A stretch of DNA of 64,000 nt from the NCBI GenBank assembly GCA_902825985.1, contig CADEDC010000005.1:6297-70296 (forward strand). The letters are read 5' to 3'. Shown one piece after another: positions 32,730-41,529 of the stretch; the stretch's first letter is position 1, and each line of letters opens with the position of its first letter. The stretch comes from an uncultured Acidobacteriota bacterium. Its GTDB lineage: Bacteria; Acidobacteriota; Vicinamibacteria; Vicinamibacterales; CAVVIG01. Under the pieces are notes generated by a model. The model had not been told where the DNA came from. It did not search any database and saw nothing but the letters and a program-made list of their open reading frames with translations. A program made the position numbers and the translations under genes.

Positions 32730-33845
32730 ATGAGCCTGCTGCCCGATCACGACCGGTTACTGCTCGGCCCCGGACCGAGCCTGACGGCGCCGCGGGTGAT
32801 GCGCGCGCTGGCCGCGCCGACGGTGAGCCATCTCGACCCCATCATGCTGGCGTTGCTGGACGACGTCCGAGCGCGCCTGGCGAGGGTGTTCCGCGCCCCA
32901 CACGGGTCGTTCGCGTTTGCCGTCTCCGGGACGGGCACGGCCGGGATGGAGACGGTCGTCGCGAACCTCGTCACCGACGGCACCAAGGTGCTGGTCGTGG
33001 TCAGCGGCTACTTCGGTGATCGGCTCGCGCAGATGTGCGGGCGCTACGGTGCCGCCGTCACGCGGCTGGACGTCGAGTGGGGCCGTGCCTGCGATCCCGA
33101 GGCGCTGCGCCGGGCGCTCGCCGCCGCCGGCGCCGACATCGTCGCGATCGTACACGCCGAGACCTCGACCGGCGTGCTGAACCCGGTGAAGGAACTCGCG
33201 GCGATCGCCCGCGAGCACGGCGCGCTGGTGATTGTGGATGCCGTCACGTCGTTGGCTGGGCATCCGCTCGAGATCGACGCCTGGGGCATCGACGCCGCCT
33301 ACAGCTGCACGCAAAAGTGTCTCGGTGCCCCGGCAGGCCTGGCGCCGGTGGTGTTCACGCCTCGGGCACTCGAACGCCGCGTGCCATGCCGAAGCTTCTA
33401 TTTCGATCTGCAGCTGCTCGAGAACTACTGGATTCGGCGAGCCTACCATCACACGATGTCATCGACGCTCGTCTACGCCATCGACGAAGCGCTGGCGATG
33501 GTGGAGGAGGAAGGGCTCGACGCGCGGTGGGCGCGGCACGAACGGAACCACCTGGCGTTCGTGGCGGGACTTGCGGCGATCGGGCTTTCGGTCCTCCCAC
33601 GAGCGGGCGAGCGGCTGTGGACGCTGAACGCCGTGCGCGTGCCCGACGGCGTCAGCGAGGCGGACGTCCGCACGCTGCTGCTCGCCGAGTTCGGCATCGA
33701 GATTGGTGCCGGACTCGGTCCCCTGGCCGGGAAGATCTGGCGTGTCGGGCTGATGGGATCCAGCTCAGCGCCACGGCTCATCACGGTGTTGCTCGGTGCG
33801 CTCGAGCAGGCGCTGGCCAAGCAGGGGTGGCGCGCGCACGGGTGA
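32730..33845 (+). CDS. class V aminotransferase, alanine-glyoxylate/serine-glyoxylate type
   Basis: 371-residue PLP enzyme. ATG 32730 with GGAG five bases upstream. Family landmarks: LLLGPGPS at the N-terminus, AETSTGVLNP, VDAVTSLAG, PLP-lysine K196 in CTQKCLGAP, YHHTMSS, and GLGPLAGKIWRVGLMG. Members transaminate glyoxylate with alanine or serine to glycine. Paired with the HOGA1-like aldolase it would remove the glyoxylate formed, as in hydroxyproline breakdown. Last gene of the operon. Confidence 0.9.
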   Translation: MSLLPDHDRLLLGPGPSLTAPRVMRALAAPTVSHLDPIMLALLDDVRARLARVFRAPHGSFAFAVSGTGTAGMETVVANLVTDGTKVLVVVSGYFGDRLAQMCGRYGAAVTRLDVEWGRACDPEALRRALAAAGADIVAIVHAETSTGVLNPVKELAAIAREHGALVIVDAVTSLAGHPLEIDAWGIDAAYSCTQKCLGAPAGLAPVVFTPRALERRVPCRSFYFDLQLLENYWIRRAYHHTMSSTLVYAIDEALAMVEEEGLDARWARHERNHLAFVAGLAAIGLSVLPRAGERLWTLNAVRVPDGVSEADVRTLLLAEFGIEIGAGLGPLAGKIWRVGLMGSSSAPRLITVLLGALEQALAKQGWRAHG

Positions 33846-33978
33846 CGTGCATGCTCGCCGCACGGCGGCGCCGAGAAAGTGTGCAGCGGTCGCGGGATCC
33901 GATGGCGCGGCGGCCGGTCGGTGCCGATAGTCAGTTCATCACGAATCGGATCGCGTTCGTGCGGTTGAGGTAGAGCAG

Positions 33979-34743
33979 GTGGCGCAGGTCGCAGTCAAAC
34001 GTTCTGCACGGCCGACCCCGCGGGCGGGGCGTCCGGGGGTGCTCCGCTGGGTTGGCGGCGCCGTCGCCATCGGCTTCGCCGGCGCATGCTACGCCTATCT
34101 GACATTGCCTGACGTCCGCCCTTTGGCGACGGCAAACCCCGCCCACACCGCCTTCATGGAGTTGCGTGAGGACGAGGCGCACGACGCCGGCAAACCGGCC
34201 CGCAAGACCCACCGCTGGGTCAGCTACCGCCAGATTTCCCCCCACCTGAAGCGAGCGGTACTCGTGGCGGAAGACGCGGCGTTCTGGCAACACGAAGGCG
34301 TCGACTTCGTCGAGCTGCAGAAGTCGATCGAAACCGACTGGGCCCGCGGTCAACTCGTGCGCGGCGCGAGTACGATCACCCAGCAGCTCGCGAAGAACCT
34401 CTACCTCTCGCCGACTCGCAATCCGGTGCGCAAGCTGCGCGAGTTGATCATCGCGCGCCGGCTCGAGGCGGAACTGACGAAGTCGCGGATCTTCGAAATC
34501 TACCTGAACGTCATCGAATGGGGTGACGGCATCTACGGCATCGAGGCGGCATCGCGCGAGTACTTCCGGACGCCGGCGTCGGCGCTCGGACCCGAGGAGT
34601 CGGCGTTGCTCGCAGCCGCCATCGTGAATCCACGGTTGCTCAATCCCGCACGTCCGACGGCCCGGCTGAAACGTCGTCAGCAACTCATCCTTCGTCGCAT
34701 GGGAGCGGTGGCACCTCCAGGTGAGGCGGCTGGCGAGCTGTAA
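33979..34743 (+). CDS. mtgA: monofunctional peptidoglycan glycosyltransferase
   Basis: 254 residues, GTG start. One N-terminal membrane helix (RWVGGAVAIGFAGACYAYLTL), then a GT51 domain: EDAAFWQHEGVD with the catalytic glutamate, RGASTITQQLAKNLYLSPTR, KSRIFEIYLNVIEWGDGIYGIEAA. It polymerises lipid II into glycan strands at the periplasmic face; no transpeptidase domain, hence the MtgA type. Length fits the family. Confidence 0.93.
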   Translation: MAQVAVKRSARPTPRAGRPGVLRWVGGAVAIGFAGACYAYLTLPDVRPLATANPAHTAFMELREDEAHDAGKPARKTHRWVSYRQISPHLKRAVLVAEDAAFWQHEGVDFVELQKSIETDWARGQLVRGASTITQQLAKNLYLSPTRNPVRKLRELIIARRLEAELTKSRIFEIYLNVIEWGDGIYGIEAASREYFRTPASALGPEESALLAAAIVNPRLLNPARPTARLKRRQQLILRRMGAVAPPGEAAGEL

Positions 34744-34769
34744 TGGGAGGCGCATCCGTCTGCTCCAGC

Positions 34770-34799
34770 TTGACACCTGGAAACGCTCGCCGATATAGT
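34770..34799 (+). promoter_or_regulatory. strong sigma-70 promoter before metallopeptidase gene
   Basis: TTGACA (34770-34775), 18-base spacer, TATAGT (34794-34799): near-consensus, unusual in this G+C-rich window. Start of transcription expected near 34806. Confidence 0.75.
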
Positions 34800-34873
34800 C
34801 ACGGCGCTCCCACACACACAGGTTGCCCGCGGGTTGACGTGCGCAGAACGCGCAGTCGCGTCCGCGCGAACGC

Positions 34874-35707
34874 ATGATCAACTACACCGAGCGTCTGGCG
34901 CTTCTCATGGAGGACGTCGTGTCGAGGGTGCCCACGCTGGGCTTCATCGACGTCCGCGACGTGCTGGTGTTCGCGAGACCGGGCCGTTCCAGAGCCGAGG
35001 GCGCGTACGCGACCTGTCACTGCCTGTCGTTGCCGCCCAGCGAGCCCGGCTATTACTTCTGGCGCGATCACGAGACCGGCCGGATTACCCGGCGATCGGA
35101 ATGGTTCGTCACCAGATCTCCGCACGTGAGCGTCGGTGGCCGTCAGATTCAGTACCTGGTCTCGTTCTCACTGCCGCGCTACTGCGATCAGTCGCTCAAG
35201 CGTTCACGCAAGGAACGCTTCTACCATCCGACCGAAGAGCCCTGGATGGCAAAACTCGACACCGTCATCCACGAGCTGTATCACATCTCGCCCGACTTGA
35301 AGGGTATCCGCCGCATCGAGCGCGGCGACGGCACCTATGTCGCGAATTGTCACGGCCACCAGTTCTTCAATGAGGTGGCCGACATGGTGCAAACCTATCT
35401 CAGCACCCGCCCGGACCCGGGCGTGTACGACTTCCTGCGCTACGACTTCGATCAGCTGGAGGCGAAATTCGGCGGCGTGATCGGCACGTCGTTCCGCACG
35501 TTCCCGTCGTTCCCGCAACGCTTCATCGAGGCGCTGGCCGTCCAGCCGCCGTCGCCCGCCGACCCCGAACTCGTCGGCGTCGACGTCGAACCGGTGCGTC
35601 CGCCCCGCGGGCCGCAGCGCTACACCGAGGACGACCTGCACGTCCGACACTTCACGCGTGCCACGTCGCGGCGCCTCGTGCGCAAGGGCGCGTTTCGCGC
35701 CGCGTGA
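34874..35707 (+). CDS. putative HExxH zinc metallopeptidase
   Basis: 277 residues, no signal peptide, so cytoplasmic. The zinc motif HELYH sits in KLDTVIHELYHISPDLKG, and a downstream CHGHQFFNEV supplies a possible third ligand, the arrangement of predicted phage-type/uncharacterised metallopeptidases. A Cys pair (ATCHCLSL) lies near residue 48. The N-terminus (LGFIDVRDVLVFARPGRSRAEGAYATCH) and the basic C-terminal tail (RRLVRKGAF) are family-like, but substrate and role are unknown. Driven by its own strong promoter, with a ~70-base leader. Confidence 0.75.
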   Translation: MINYTERLALLMEDVVSRVPTLGFIDVRDVLVFARPGRSRAEGAYATCHCLSLPPSEPGYYFWRDHETGRITRRSEWFVTRSPHVSVGGRQIQYLVSFSLPRYCDQSLKRSRKERFYHPTEEPWMAKLDTVIHELYHISPDLKGIRRIERGDGTYVANCHGHQFFNEVADMVQTYLSTRPDPGVYDFLRYDFDQLEAKFGGVIGTSFRTFPSFPQRFIEALAVQPPSPADPELVGVDVEPVRPPRGPQRYTEDDLHVRHFTRATSRRLVRKGAFRAA

Positions 35708-35732
35708 CGCCGTCGACCGGCGGCACGGCTGC

Positions 35733-36350
35733 TCAGCGCGCCTGACGCCCTGCCTCGCTGAACGCCACGCGTCGCGCCCCGACGTACCGCTTCTTCCAGT
35801 ACACGCTGCTGCGACGCTCCACACGCACGACGCCGCGCGTACTCGGCGCGTGGACGAACCGGTCGTCGTCGAGCGCGATGCCGACGTGAGACGCGCCGCG
35901 GGCCACGGTCGAGAAGAAGACGAGGTCGCCGGCGGTGACAGCGTCCGCGTCGATTCGCGCCCCGGCCCCGAACTGCTCGCGTGATTCACGCGGCAGGTCG
36001 ATGCCGTGCTGCGCGAAAACCCACCGGGTGAACCCGCTGCAGTCGAACCCTGCCGGCGTCGATCCGCCGTTCAGGTACGGCGAACCGATGAGCGTCAACG
36101 CGGTCTGCAGCAGTGGAACATCGGAGCCAGCCGGCGGCAGGCGCTCCGGGCTGCCCGGTGGGACGTCCGCGGCCCGGTCGGGGCCTGGCACCGGTGCTGC
36201 CGGCGGCGCAGACGGGGGCGGCGCCTCGCTTCTGGTCGGTACCGGGAACGGACGGGGCACCCCGGTTGACGCACAGCCGGTCGCCAGCGCGGCCAGCGTC
36301 AGGAGCGTGGCCCAGTCGCCACTGTCAGGATATCGCCGAGATTGCCGCAC
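35733..36350 (-). CDS. NlpC/P60 lipoprotein, peptidoglycan endopeptidase
   Basis: 205 residues. Lipobox LAALATGC, proline-rich linker, then an NlpC/P60 domain: catalytic Cys in FDCSGFTRWVF, His in SHVGIALDDDRFVHAPS. Predicted to cleave D-gamma-glutamyl-meso-diaminopimelate links in cell-wall stem peptides from the inner face of the outer membrane. Convergent with the metallopeptidase and divergent from the HNH gene. Confidence 0.9.
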   Translation of the reverse strand: MRQSRRYPDSGDWATLLTLAALATGCASTGVPRPFPVPTRSEAPPPSAPPAAPVPGPDRAADVPPGSPERLPPAGSDVPLLQTALTLIGSPYLNGGSTPAGFDCSGFTRWVFAQHGIDLPRESREQFGAGARIDADAVTAGDLVFFSTVARGASHVGIALDDDRFVHAPSTRGVVRVERRSSVYWKKRYVGARRVAFSEAGRQAR

Positions 36351-36449
36351 AGGTCCTTCTCAGTGTATCGGTCGTTCGTCCACCGTGGATCGATTGACTC
36401 CAACAGCGTAACCGTAATCATCGGCGTCGTTTACCGAGGCGTCACTGCC

Positions 36450-36479
36450 TTGACACCTCGGCCGGGGCTCGGGCACACT
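36450..36479 (+). promoter_or_regulatory. candidate promoter of HNH gene
   Basis: TTGACA (36450-36455), 18-base spacer, CACACT (36474-36479). Perfect -35, weak -10. A further TTGACT at 36394-36399 lies upstream. Confidence 0.4.
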
Positions 36480-36520
36480 CAGAGTCTCACGGCGTTCGGA
36501 GGGTGTGAACTAGGTCTCCG

Positions 36521-37054
36521 ATGGAACAGACGCTTCTTCTCAACGCGTCGTACGAGCCGCTCAAGATTGTCCACTGGCAGAAGGCGGTCACGCTTTGGTG
36601 CCAGGGCAAGGTTGAGGTGATCTCGGTGTACGACCGTGAGATCCGGGCCGTGTCGGTCAGCTTCAAGCTGCCGTCCGTCATCCGCCTCCTCCGCTACATC
36701 AAGATCAAGCGTCGCTTCGATTACGTGCCGTTCTCGCGTGCCAACATCTATGCGCGCGACGATCACCGCTGCCAGTATTGTGGCGACGGCTTCCCGACCA
36801 GCGAACTGACGTTCGATCATGTTGTGCCGGTCGCCCAGGGCGGCCGTAAGGATTGGGAGAACATCGTCACCTGTTGTGTGACCTGCAATCGGCGGAAGGG
36901 GGGCCGCACGCCGACCGAAGCCGGCATGCACCTCCTCAAGGCCCCGAAACGTCCAGAGTCGGCGCCCGCCATCAGGATCACCATCGGATTGCGGAACGCT
37001 CCTGAGAGCTGGCGGGACTACTTGTACTGGAACGCTGAGCTCGACGACACCTAG
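36521..37054 (+). CDS. HNH endonuclease family protein
   Basis: 177 residues of the widely conserved group beginning LLLNASYEPLKIVHWQKAVTLW. The HNH core is CQYCGDGFPTSELTFDHVVP, then GGRKDWENIVTCC and TCNRRKGGRTP, with two CxxC pairs for structural zinc and HNH catalytic residues. Chromosomal members of this group are not mobile elements; their nuclease role is undefined. A hairpin follows the stop. Confidence 0.9.
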   Translation: MEQTLLLNASYEPLKIVHWQKAVTLWCQGKVEVISVYDREIRAVSVSFKLPSVIRLLRYIKIKRRFDYVPFSRANIYARDDHRCQYCGDGFPTSELTFDHVVPVAQGGRKDWENIVTCCVTCNRRKGGRTPTEAGMHLLKAPKRPESAPAIRITIGLRNAPESWRDYLYWNAELDDT

Positions 37055-37057
37055 AGC

Positions 37058-37083
37058 GGCACGCGGCGCCGAGCGCCCGTGCC
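37058..37083 (+). terminator. terminator-like hairpin after HNH gene
   Basis: GGCACG-c-GGCGC, loop CGA, GCGCC-CGTGCC: an 11-bp stem with one bulge beginning 4 bases after the stop. No T tract. Confidence 0.5.
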
Positions 37084-37143
37084 CGCCTCTGGTTCCCCTC
37101 GTCCTTCCACCGATTACGATTCGTCCGACAGGTCACCGCCGTC

Positions 37144-38139
37144 ATGTCTCAAGCCAGCGTCACCGCGATTCATCCCGTCCGCGCCATCGAAGGCGGCCGG
37201 ATCACGATCCATGGCACCGATCTGATGACGGCGACGGGTGCCCTGCCCGAGGTACAGGTGGCCGGCCGTCCGACCCGCGTCGTGTTCGCGTCGTCCGGCG
37301 CGGTGAGTGCGCTGATTCCGCCCGGGATCACCGCGGGGGGCGCCGTCCCGGTCCGGTTGTCGAGCGTCGCCGGCGCGACGGCATTCGTCCAGGTGGCGGC
37401 GCCGCTGGCGACCGGATTGCATCAGGTGGACAGCCCGGCCGCCGACGCTGAAGGCAACCTGTACTTCACGTTCAGCGGCACCCGTGGACAGCAGGTGCCG
37501 GTGTCCATCTTTCGCGTGCGGCTCGACGGCACGCGCGAGACCTTCGCCACCGGCATCGTCAATCCCACGTCGATGGCGGTGGATCCCGACGGCCTGCTCT
37601 ATGTGTCGAGCCGTTTCGAGAGCACCGTCTACCGGCTGGATCGCGAAGGGAACGTGAAAGTGTTCGCGACCGACCTCGGAGTCGCATGCGGCCTGGCGTT
37701 CTCCGCCGACGGCACGCTCTTCGTCGGCGATCGCTCCGGCACCATCTTCAAGGTCGACCGCGACGGTCGGCCGTCGGCTTTCGCGACCATTCCCGCCAGC
37801 GTCGCGGCCTTCCACCTGGCGTTCGGTCCCGGGCAGGTGCTCTACGTCACGGCGCCAACCCTGAGCACCTACGATTCGCTCTTCCGCGTCGATCCGGACG
37901 GACACGTGACCACCCTGCCATATCGTTTCGGGCGTCCGCAGGGGCTGACCGTGGATGCGTCGGGCGCGCTCTACGTCATCGAGGCGCTGGCCGGCGTCAG
38001 CGGACTGTATCGCGTGGCCGACGATGCGGCGCCTGAGCTCTACCTGTCCGGGCCGAACCTCGTGGGGGTGACCTTTGCCAGCGACGGCGCGCTGGTAGTC
38101 TGTTCGAACGAAACGGCGTACCGTCTCGAGCGGGCGTAG
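37144..38139 (+). CDS. IPT/TIG plus NHL/SMP-30-type beta-propeller protein
   Basis: 331 residues. The first ~85 resemble an IPT/TIG Ig domain (IHPVRAIEGGRITIHGTDL; PPGITAGGAVPVRL), the rest a six-bladed NHL/SMP-30-like propeller with repeats such as SPAADAEGNLYFTFSG, SMAVDPDGLLYVSS, LAFSADGTLFVGD and GLTVDASGALYVIEA. No signal peptide is visible, unusual for TIG/NHL proteins. Possibly a ligand-binding or lactonase-like protein; no catalytic residues recognised. Confidence 0.8.
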   Translation: MSQASVTAIHPVRAIEGGRITIHGTDLMTATGALPEVQVAGRPTRVVFASSGAVSALIPPGITAGGAVPVRLSSVAGATAFVQVAAPLATGLHQVDSPAADAEGNLYFTFSGTRGQQVPVSIFRVRLDGTRETFATGIVNPTSMAVDPDGLLYVSSRFESTVYRLDREGNVKVFATDLGVACGLAFSADGTLFVGDRSGTIFKVDRDGRPSAFATIPASVAAFHLAFGPGQVLYVTAPTLSTYDSLFRVDPDGHVTTLPYRFGRPQGLTVDASGALYVIEALAGVSGLYRVADDAAPELYLSGPNLVGVTFASDGALVVCSNETAYRLERA

Positions 38140-38234
38140 TCGCGAACCCGATCGTCAGGCGCGTCACGGCGGGTGCCTGTCACACAGGGCTCGAAGGGTC
38201 GGTCATCAGGCCTCAAGTACAATGCCCGGCATCC

Positions 38235-39728
38235 ATGTCGCAGCTGCTGCGCCGCAAGCCGATCGCCGCGCTCGTACCCGGATCAGACTCGGAAGCGCTG
38301 CGGCGTGTGATGGGACCGGGCGATCTGATCATGCTCGCGATCGGCGCGGTGATCGGCGCCGGCATCTTTTCGTCGATTGGCACGGCCGCGGCGGGTGAGA
38401 CGCTGCCAACCGGCGAGGTCGTCCGCTACGGTGCCGGCCCGGCGCTGATCCTGTCGTTCCTCCTGCTCGGCGTCGTCTGCGGTCTCGCGGCACTCTGTTA
38501 CGCCGAACTCGCATCGATGATTCCCCAGGCCGGGAGCGCCTATGCCTACGCCTACGCGACGCTCGGCGAACTCGTGGCCTGGATCATCGGCTGGGACCTG
38601 ATACTCGAGTACGCCGTCGGGAACATCGCGGTCGCCATCGCCTGGAGCGGCTACTTCAACTCGCTGCTGTCGGGGTTCGGCGTCCAGTTCCCCGAGTTTC
38701 TGACCCACGGTTATCGAACTGCGCTGCTCTCGTCGGATCCGGCCGTGCACGCGCTGCTGCAGACGGCGCCGCGGGTCGCCGGCATTCCGATTCTGCTGAA
38801 CGTGCCGGCCTTCGTCATTGTCATGCTCATCACGTGGCTCCTCTACATCGGGGTCAAGGAGAGCGTGCGCGCCAACAACATCATGGTGGCCGTGAAGCTG
38901 CTGGTGCTGTTCGTGTTCATCGCCGTCGGCGCCGGCCATGTCAATCCCGACAACTACGTACCGTTCGCGCCGAACGGCTGGCGCGGCATCCACCAGGGCG
39001 CGGCGATCGTGTTCTTCGCCTATATCGGATTCGACGCGATCTCGACCGCCGCCGAGGAAACCCGGGACCCGCAGCGCAACATGCCGATCGGCATTCTCGG
39101 GGGGCTCGCGATCTGCACGGTCATCTACGTGATCATCGGTGCCGTCGCGAGCGGTCTGGTGCCGTATCAGCAACTCAAGGCCGCCGATCCGCTGGCCCAG
39201 GCGCTGCAGCTGGCCGGCCTGCAGACCGCGGGCCTGTTCGTCGCAGCCGGGGCCGTGGTGTCACTGACCGCCGTGCTGCTGGTGTTCCAGTACGGACAGC
39301 CACGCATCTTCTTTGCGATGGCGCGCGATGGTCTGCTGCCCCGATGGGCGTCCAAAATCCATCCGCGGTATCGCACGCCGCACATCACAACCGTCGTCAG
39401 CGGGATCGCGGTGGCCGTCGGGTCGCTGGTGATGGACGAGAACGAGATCTACGACCTGACCAACATCGGCACGCTGTCGGCTTTCGCCATCGTCTGCATC
39501 GGCGTGTTGGTCCTGCGGCGCACGGATCCGGACCGGCCGCGGCCGTTCCGCGTCCCGGCGCTGCCTCTCGTTGCGGTCGCCGGTGCCCTGGCCTGCGTCT
39601 ACACGATGTCGGGCCTGCCGGCCCAGGCGTGGGAGCGGTTCGGCATCTGGCTCGCGATCGGATTGCTGCTCTACTTCGTCTACGGCTATCGGCATAGCCG
39701 GCTGCGGGGCCGGCCCGCGGCAGAGTAG
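38235..39728 (+). CDS. APC-family cationic amino acid permease
   Basis: 497 residues, twelve or more membrane segments. The TM1 motif GAVIGAGIFSSIGTAA and the family segment FFAYIGFDAISTAAEETRDPQRNMPIGI mark the cationic-amino-acid (CAT-like) branch of the APC superfamily. Imports amino acids with protons. Single gene, convergent with the S1 protein gene. Confidence 0.92.
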   Translation: MSQLLRRKPIAALVPGSDSEALRRVMGPGDLIMLAIGAVIGAGIFSSIGTAAAGETLPTGEVVRYGAGPALILSFLLLGVVCGLAALCYAELASMIPQAGSAYAYAYATLGELVAWIIGWDLILEYAVGNIAVAIAWSGYFNSLLSGFGVQFPEFLTHGYRTALLSSDPAVHALLQTAPRVAGIPILLNVPAFVIVMLITWLLYIGVKESVRANNIMVAVKLLVLFVFIAVGAGHVNPDNYVPFAPNGWRGIHQGAAIVFFAYIGFDAISTAAEETRDPQRNMPIGILGGLAICTVIYVIIGAVASGLVPYQQLKAADPLAQALQLAGLQTAGLFVAAGAVVSLTAVLLVFQYGQPRIFFAMARDGLLPRWASKIHPRYRTPHITTVVSGIAVAVGSLVMDENEIYDLTNIGTLSAFAIVCIGVLVLRRTDPDRPRPFRVPALPLVAVAGALACVYTMSGLPAQAWERFGIWLAIGLLLYFVYGYRHSRLRGRPAAE

Positions 39729-39737
39729 TCGCGCCCA

Positions 39738-39755
39738 CCCGGCTCCGCCGCCGGG
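39738..39755. terminator. hairpin between convergent permease and S1-protein genes
   Basis: CCCGGC, loop TCCGCC, GCCGGG, flanked by further pairing bases, in the 42-base gap between two stops. Likely bidirectional terminator without T tract. Confidence 0.4.
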
Positions 39756-39770
39756 CGCTCCGATGACCGG

Positions 39771-41210
39771 CTATTTGCCGCGCGGCCCGAGCGCCCCGCG
39801 CAGCTTGTCGGCCAACGATCCGAAGCCATCGCCAGGCGCCGCGTCGGATCGCGCCGCGTACTCGCGCAATTCCTCCTGGTCCTGGGCCGCGAGCACGGCT
39901 TTGCGACTGACCCGAATCCTCCTCCCGGCAGGGTCGGCCTCGAGTACGATCACCTCGACGTCAGATCCGATCGGCAACGCCCTCGGGACGTCTTCTTCCC
40001 TCGCCAGGCCGGTTTCGCTGAGCGGCATGACGCCGGTCTTGCCGGGTCCGAGGAAGATGAACACACCGAAATGCTCGTGGCGATCGACCTTGCCGGTCAC
40101 CCGCATGCCAGGGGCGATCGACAGGCTCGCGGCCGACTGTCCGGTCTCACGCGCCGAGCCTTCCGGCACGAGCGCAACGCCGAGACGCTTCTTGTCGACA
40201 TCGAGGCTCAGGACCTCGACGTCGGTATCCATGCCGACGGAAACCTGCTTCTTCCAGCCGTCCTGCCGGCCGGTGGGTGGGAACGTCGATGCGTGCGCCA
40301 GCGCTTCGACGCCTGGTTCGAGCTCGATGAAGGCGCCGAAGTCGGCGAGACGGGTGACGCGGCCCCTGTACACCTGACCGACCGCGTAGTTCACCGGCAC
40401 CTTCGACCACGGGTCATCCAGCAACTGCTTCAGACCGAGTGCAATCTTGTCCGTCGCGTCGTCGATGCGGAGGACCTTGACCGCAATCTCCTGTCCAGGC
40501 GTGACGACGGAGGACGGATCGCTGACGCGCGACCAGCCCATCTCGGAGACGTGCAGCAGCCCCTGGATGCCGCCGCCGAGATCGACGAACGCACCGAAGT
40601 CCCGAACCGAGGCGACGCGTCCCTTGACGACGGCGCCGGCGACGATCGACTTCCGGACCTCGGCGGCACTCGCCCGTTGCTCGTCTTCGAGCAATGCCCG
40701 CCGCGAGATCACGAGGTTCCGCCCATCGTCCTTGTACTCGATGATCCGGAACCTGTAGGTCTTGCCGACGTGCTGCTCGGGATCAGCCGTGCGTGTGATG
40801 TCGATCTGGGAGAACGGGCAGAAGGCGCGCTGCCGGCCGACCCGGACCTCGTAGCCGCCCTTCACCGTCTGCTCGATTCTGCCTTCGACCGGCAGGCCCG
40901 ACTCGTGGGCGCTGGTGAGCTGCCGGTCGGTGGCCGACCCGCGCGCCAGGCGACGGGACAGCGTCAGGCCCCCAGACGTTGACGTGACGACCGCCGTGAT
41001 GCGATCGCCAACCGCGACCTCGAGGACGCCATCGGGATCCTTCAGTTCGGCGACGTCGACAACCGCCTCACCCTTGCCGCCGATGTCGACGAACGCGACG
41101 GCGGCTCCGATGGCGACGATGCGCCCCTCGACCGATTGCCCTCGCTCGACCGGCCGGGCCTGCGCCGAGGCCTCGAACATTGCTGCGAAATCGTCTTCAG
41201 CCTCGCTCAC
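39771..41210 (-). CDS. multi-S1-domain RNA-binding protein, ribosomal protein S1-like
   Basis: About 479 residues with five S1-type OB domains (for example VEGRIVAIGAAVAFVDIGGKG, VKGRVASVRDFGAFVDLGGG, YRGRVTRLADFGAFIELEPG, VTGKVDRHEHFGVFIFLGPG). GTG 41210 is preferred because AGGAG is 7 bases upstream, giving MSEAEDDFAAMFEAS; the ATG at 41228 has no SD. It probably binds mRNA for translation initiation, either as the main S1 or as a paralogue; it is not beside cmk as rpsA often is. Confidence 0.85.
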   Translation of the reverse strand: MSEAEDDFAAMFEASAQARPVERGQSVEGRIVAIGAAVAFVDIGGKGEAVVDVAELKDPDGVLEVAVGDRITAVVTSTSGGLTLSRRLARGSATDRQLTSAHESGLPVEGRIEQTVKGGYEVRVGRQRAFCPFSQIDITRTADPEQHVGKTYRFRIIEYKDDGRNLVISRRALLEDEQRASAAEVRKSIVAGAVVKGRVASVRDFGAFVDLGGGIQGLLHVSEMGWSRVSDPSSVVTPGQEIAVKVLRIDDATDKIALGLKQLLDDPWSKVPVNYAVGQVYRGRVTRLADFGAFIELEPGVEALAHASTFPPTGRQDGWKKQVSVGMDTDVEVLSLDVDKKRLGVALVPEGSARETGQSAASLSIAPGMRVTGKVDRHEHFGVFIFLGPGKTGVMPLSETGLAREEDVPRALPIGSDVEVIVLEADPAGRRIRVSRKAVLAAQDQEELREYAARSDAAPGDGFGSLADKLRGALGPRGK

Positions 41211-41349
41211 GTGCGCGCTCCTACTCATGTCCGGCCGGAAGGCGGCCAGGGGGGTGACCGCTGATTATACGAGGCGCGTCGCCGGCCGTGTGAACGGTCG
41301 CACGGCTGCCGCCTCCGTCGACAGTCACGTCGGCCGGGTCCGCGGGTTG

Positions 41350-41472
41350 ATGACGACCGGCCGCAGGACGGAGGCGCGGGCCCTGTTGCCGCCGCTGATC
41401 GCTGCCATCGACGAGGGGCACGATACCCCTGACATCCACGACGCGCAGGCCCTGATGGTGCAATCGCGATGA
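41350..41472 (+). pseudogene. possible C-terminal remnant of a cyclase/ATPase-TPR protein
   Basis: This ~40-codon segment reads GRRTEARALLPPLIAAIDEG then HDTPDIHDAQALM. It resembles the common C-terminal end of adenylate-cyclase/predicted-ATPase TPR proteins (WFTEGFDTPDLKEAKALL-like), but nothing of the remaining protein is present. It occupies the 320-base gap 41211-41529, in which I see no other feature. Confidence 0.35.
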
Positions 41473-41529
41473 CCGGCCATCGACCGCGAAACGGCGCCCG
41501 AAGTGAAGAGACTCTGTTATCGTTGCGGC

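Noticed and set aside
33931-34881. 316-codon minus frame opposite mtgA
   Set aside because: Shadow of mtgA, whose GT51 motifs are unambiguous.
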